Part shown: piece after piece, positions 63,818 through 64,000 of the stretch
How positions within the stretch are numbered: the first letter of the stretch is position 1
Layout of the letters: every line of letters begins with the position of its first letter
Source of the DNA: an uncultured Lachnospiraceae bacterium
Lineage (GTDB): Bacteria > Bacillota > Clostridia > Lachnospirales > Lachnospiraceae
Reading direction: 5' to 3'
Length of the DNA: 64,000 bases
Assembly (NCBI GenBank): GCA_947629385.1
Contig: CANRDO010000007.1
Span: 27,238-91,237, forward strand
Notes under the pieces: model-generated
Told to the model about the DNA's origin: nothing
Database searches by the model: none
The model's input: only the letters and a program-made list of their open reading frames with translations
Made by a program: the position numbers and the translations under genes

Positions 63818-64000
63818 AGTACTCTTCCTTCTGATTGTGTCAAAAGCATATTATCATTATCTTTCTAAAAAGTATATCTTATCCACCGAATAATATCAAT
63901 CATTTCAAACAGATATTTAAATATTCCAAAATTGAAATTTTAAATTCCACCCTTTGTTATCTCTGTGGAGTTTAACTCTGCACAGTTGGCATTTACTCTT

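Overview
The window looks like a chromosomal segment of a low-GC-lineage Gram-positive anaerobe of the Clostridia, most likely a Lachnospiraceae member with moderately high GC. The reasons are the gene order priA-def-fmt-zinc protease-rsmB-rlmN-prpC-prkC, a MurE with the DNPR motif that selects meso-diaminopimelate, a T-box leader, CGAAC-N4-GTTC LexA boxes, AGGAGG ribosome binding sites, CarD, DUF2974 and YitT families. The taxon is an inference; no rRNA or tRNA gene was seen.

Layout. 1-8813 (minus strand) is the translation/PASTA-kinase housekeeping operon, leaving the window inside prkC. 8883-10427 is murE. 10649-12753 holds an unusual DnaJ-like protein and a YitT protein. 12829-13023 encodes a small peptide ending in a double-glycine motif. 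13184-15010 is pckA with a clear promoter and terminator. 15100-20780 is accessory: a HigBA-type pair, a GH31 glycosidase, a Nudix hydrolase, a VapBC pair and a DUF2974 protein. 20963-27152 is gltBD (glutamate synthase). 27284-36245 is an envelope block: a CPBP protease, three exported or membrane-anchored proteins (one with a YARHG domain, one with a long Ser/Glu repeat tract), a transmembrane Ser/Thr kinase and a cell-wall amidase. 36352-39161 has an HD hydrolase and an ammonium transporter fused to a PII protein behind a long hairpin-rich leader. 39280-39850 is a small gene under a promoter flanked by three LexA boxes. 39856-43480 has a GH1 glycosidase, a frameshifted PAS-CPBP gene, CarD and a small membrane protein. 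43650-49632 is a heterodimeric ABC exporter with a hybrid sensor kinase upstream. 49766-54492 is a Trk/Ktr potassium uptake system linked to a KdpDE-like two-component system. 54621-55202 is a non-coding segment with terminal inverted repeats. 55225-57949 is a threonine T-box operon ending in thrS. The last part has a ZIP transporter, a large BvgS/EvgS-like hybrid kinase, a nitroreductase and a HEPN/MNT pair.

Themes. Nitrogen assimilation (gltBD, Amt-PII), potassium homeostasis with a rewired Kdp sensor, and two separate Ser/Thr kinase systems facing the cell wall dominate. Three toxin-antitoxin pairs are scattered through it. The least explained elements are the double-glycine peptide, the SOS-controlled small membrane protein, the kinase-linked envelope cluster, the leader of amt and the inverted-repeat element next to trkH.
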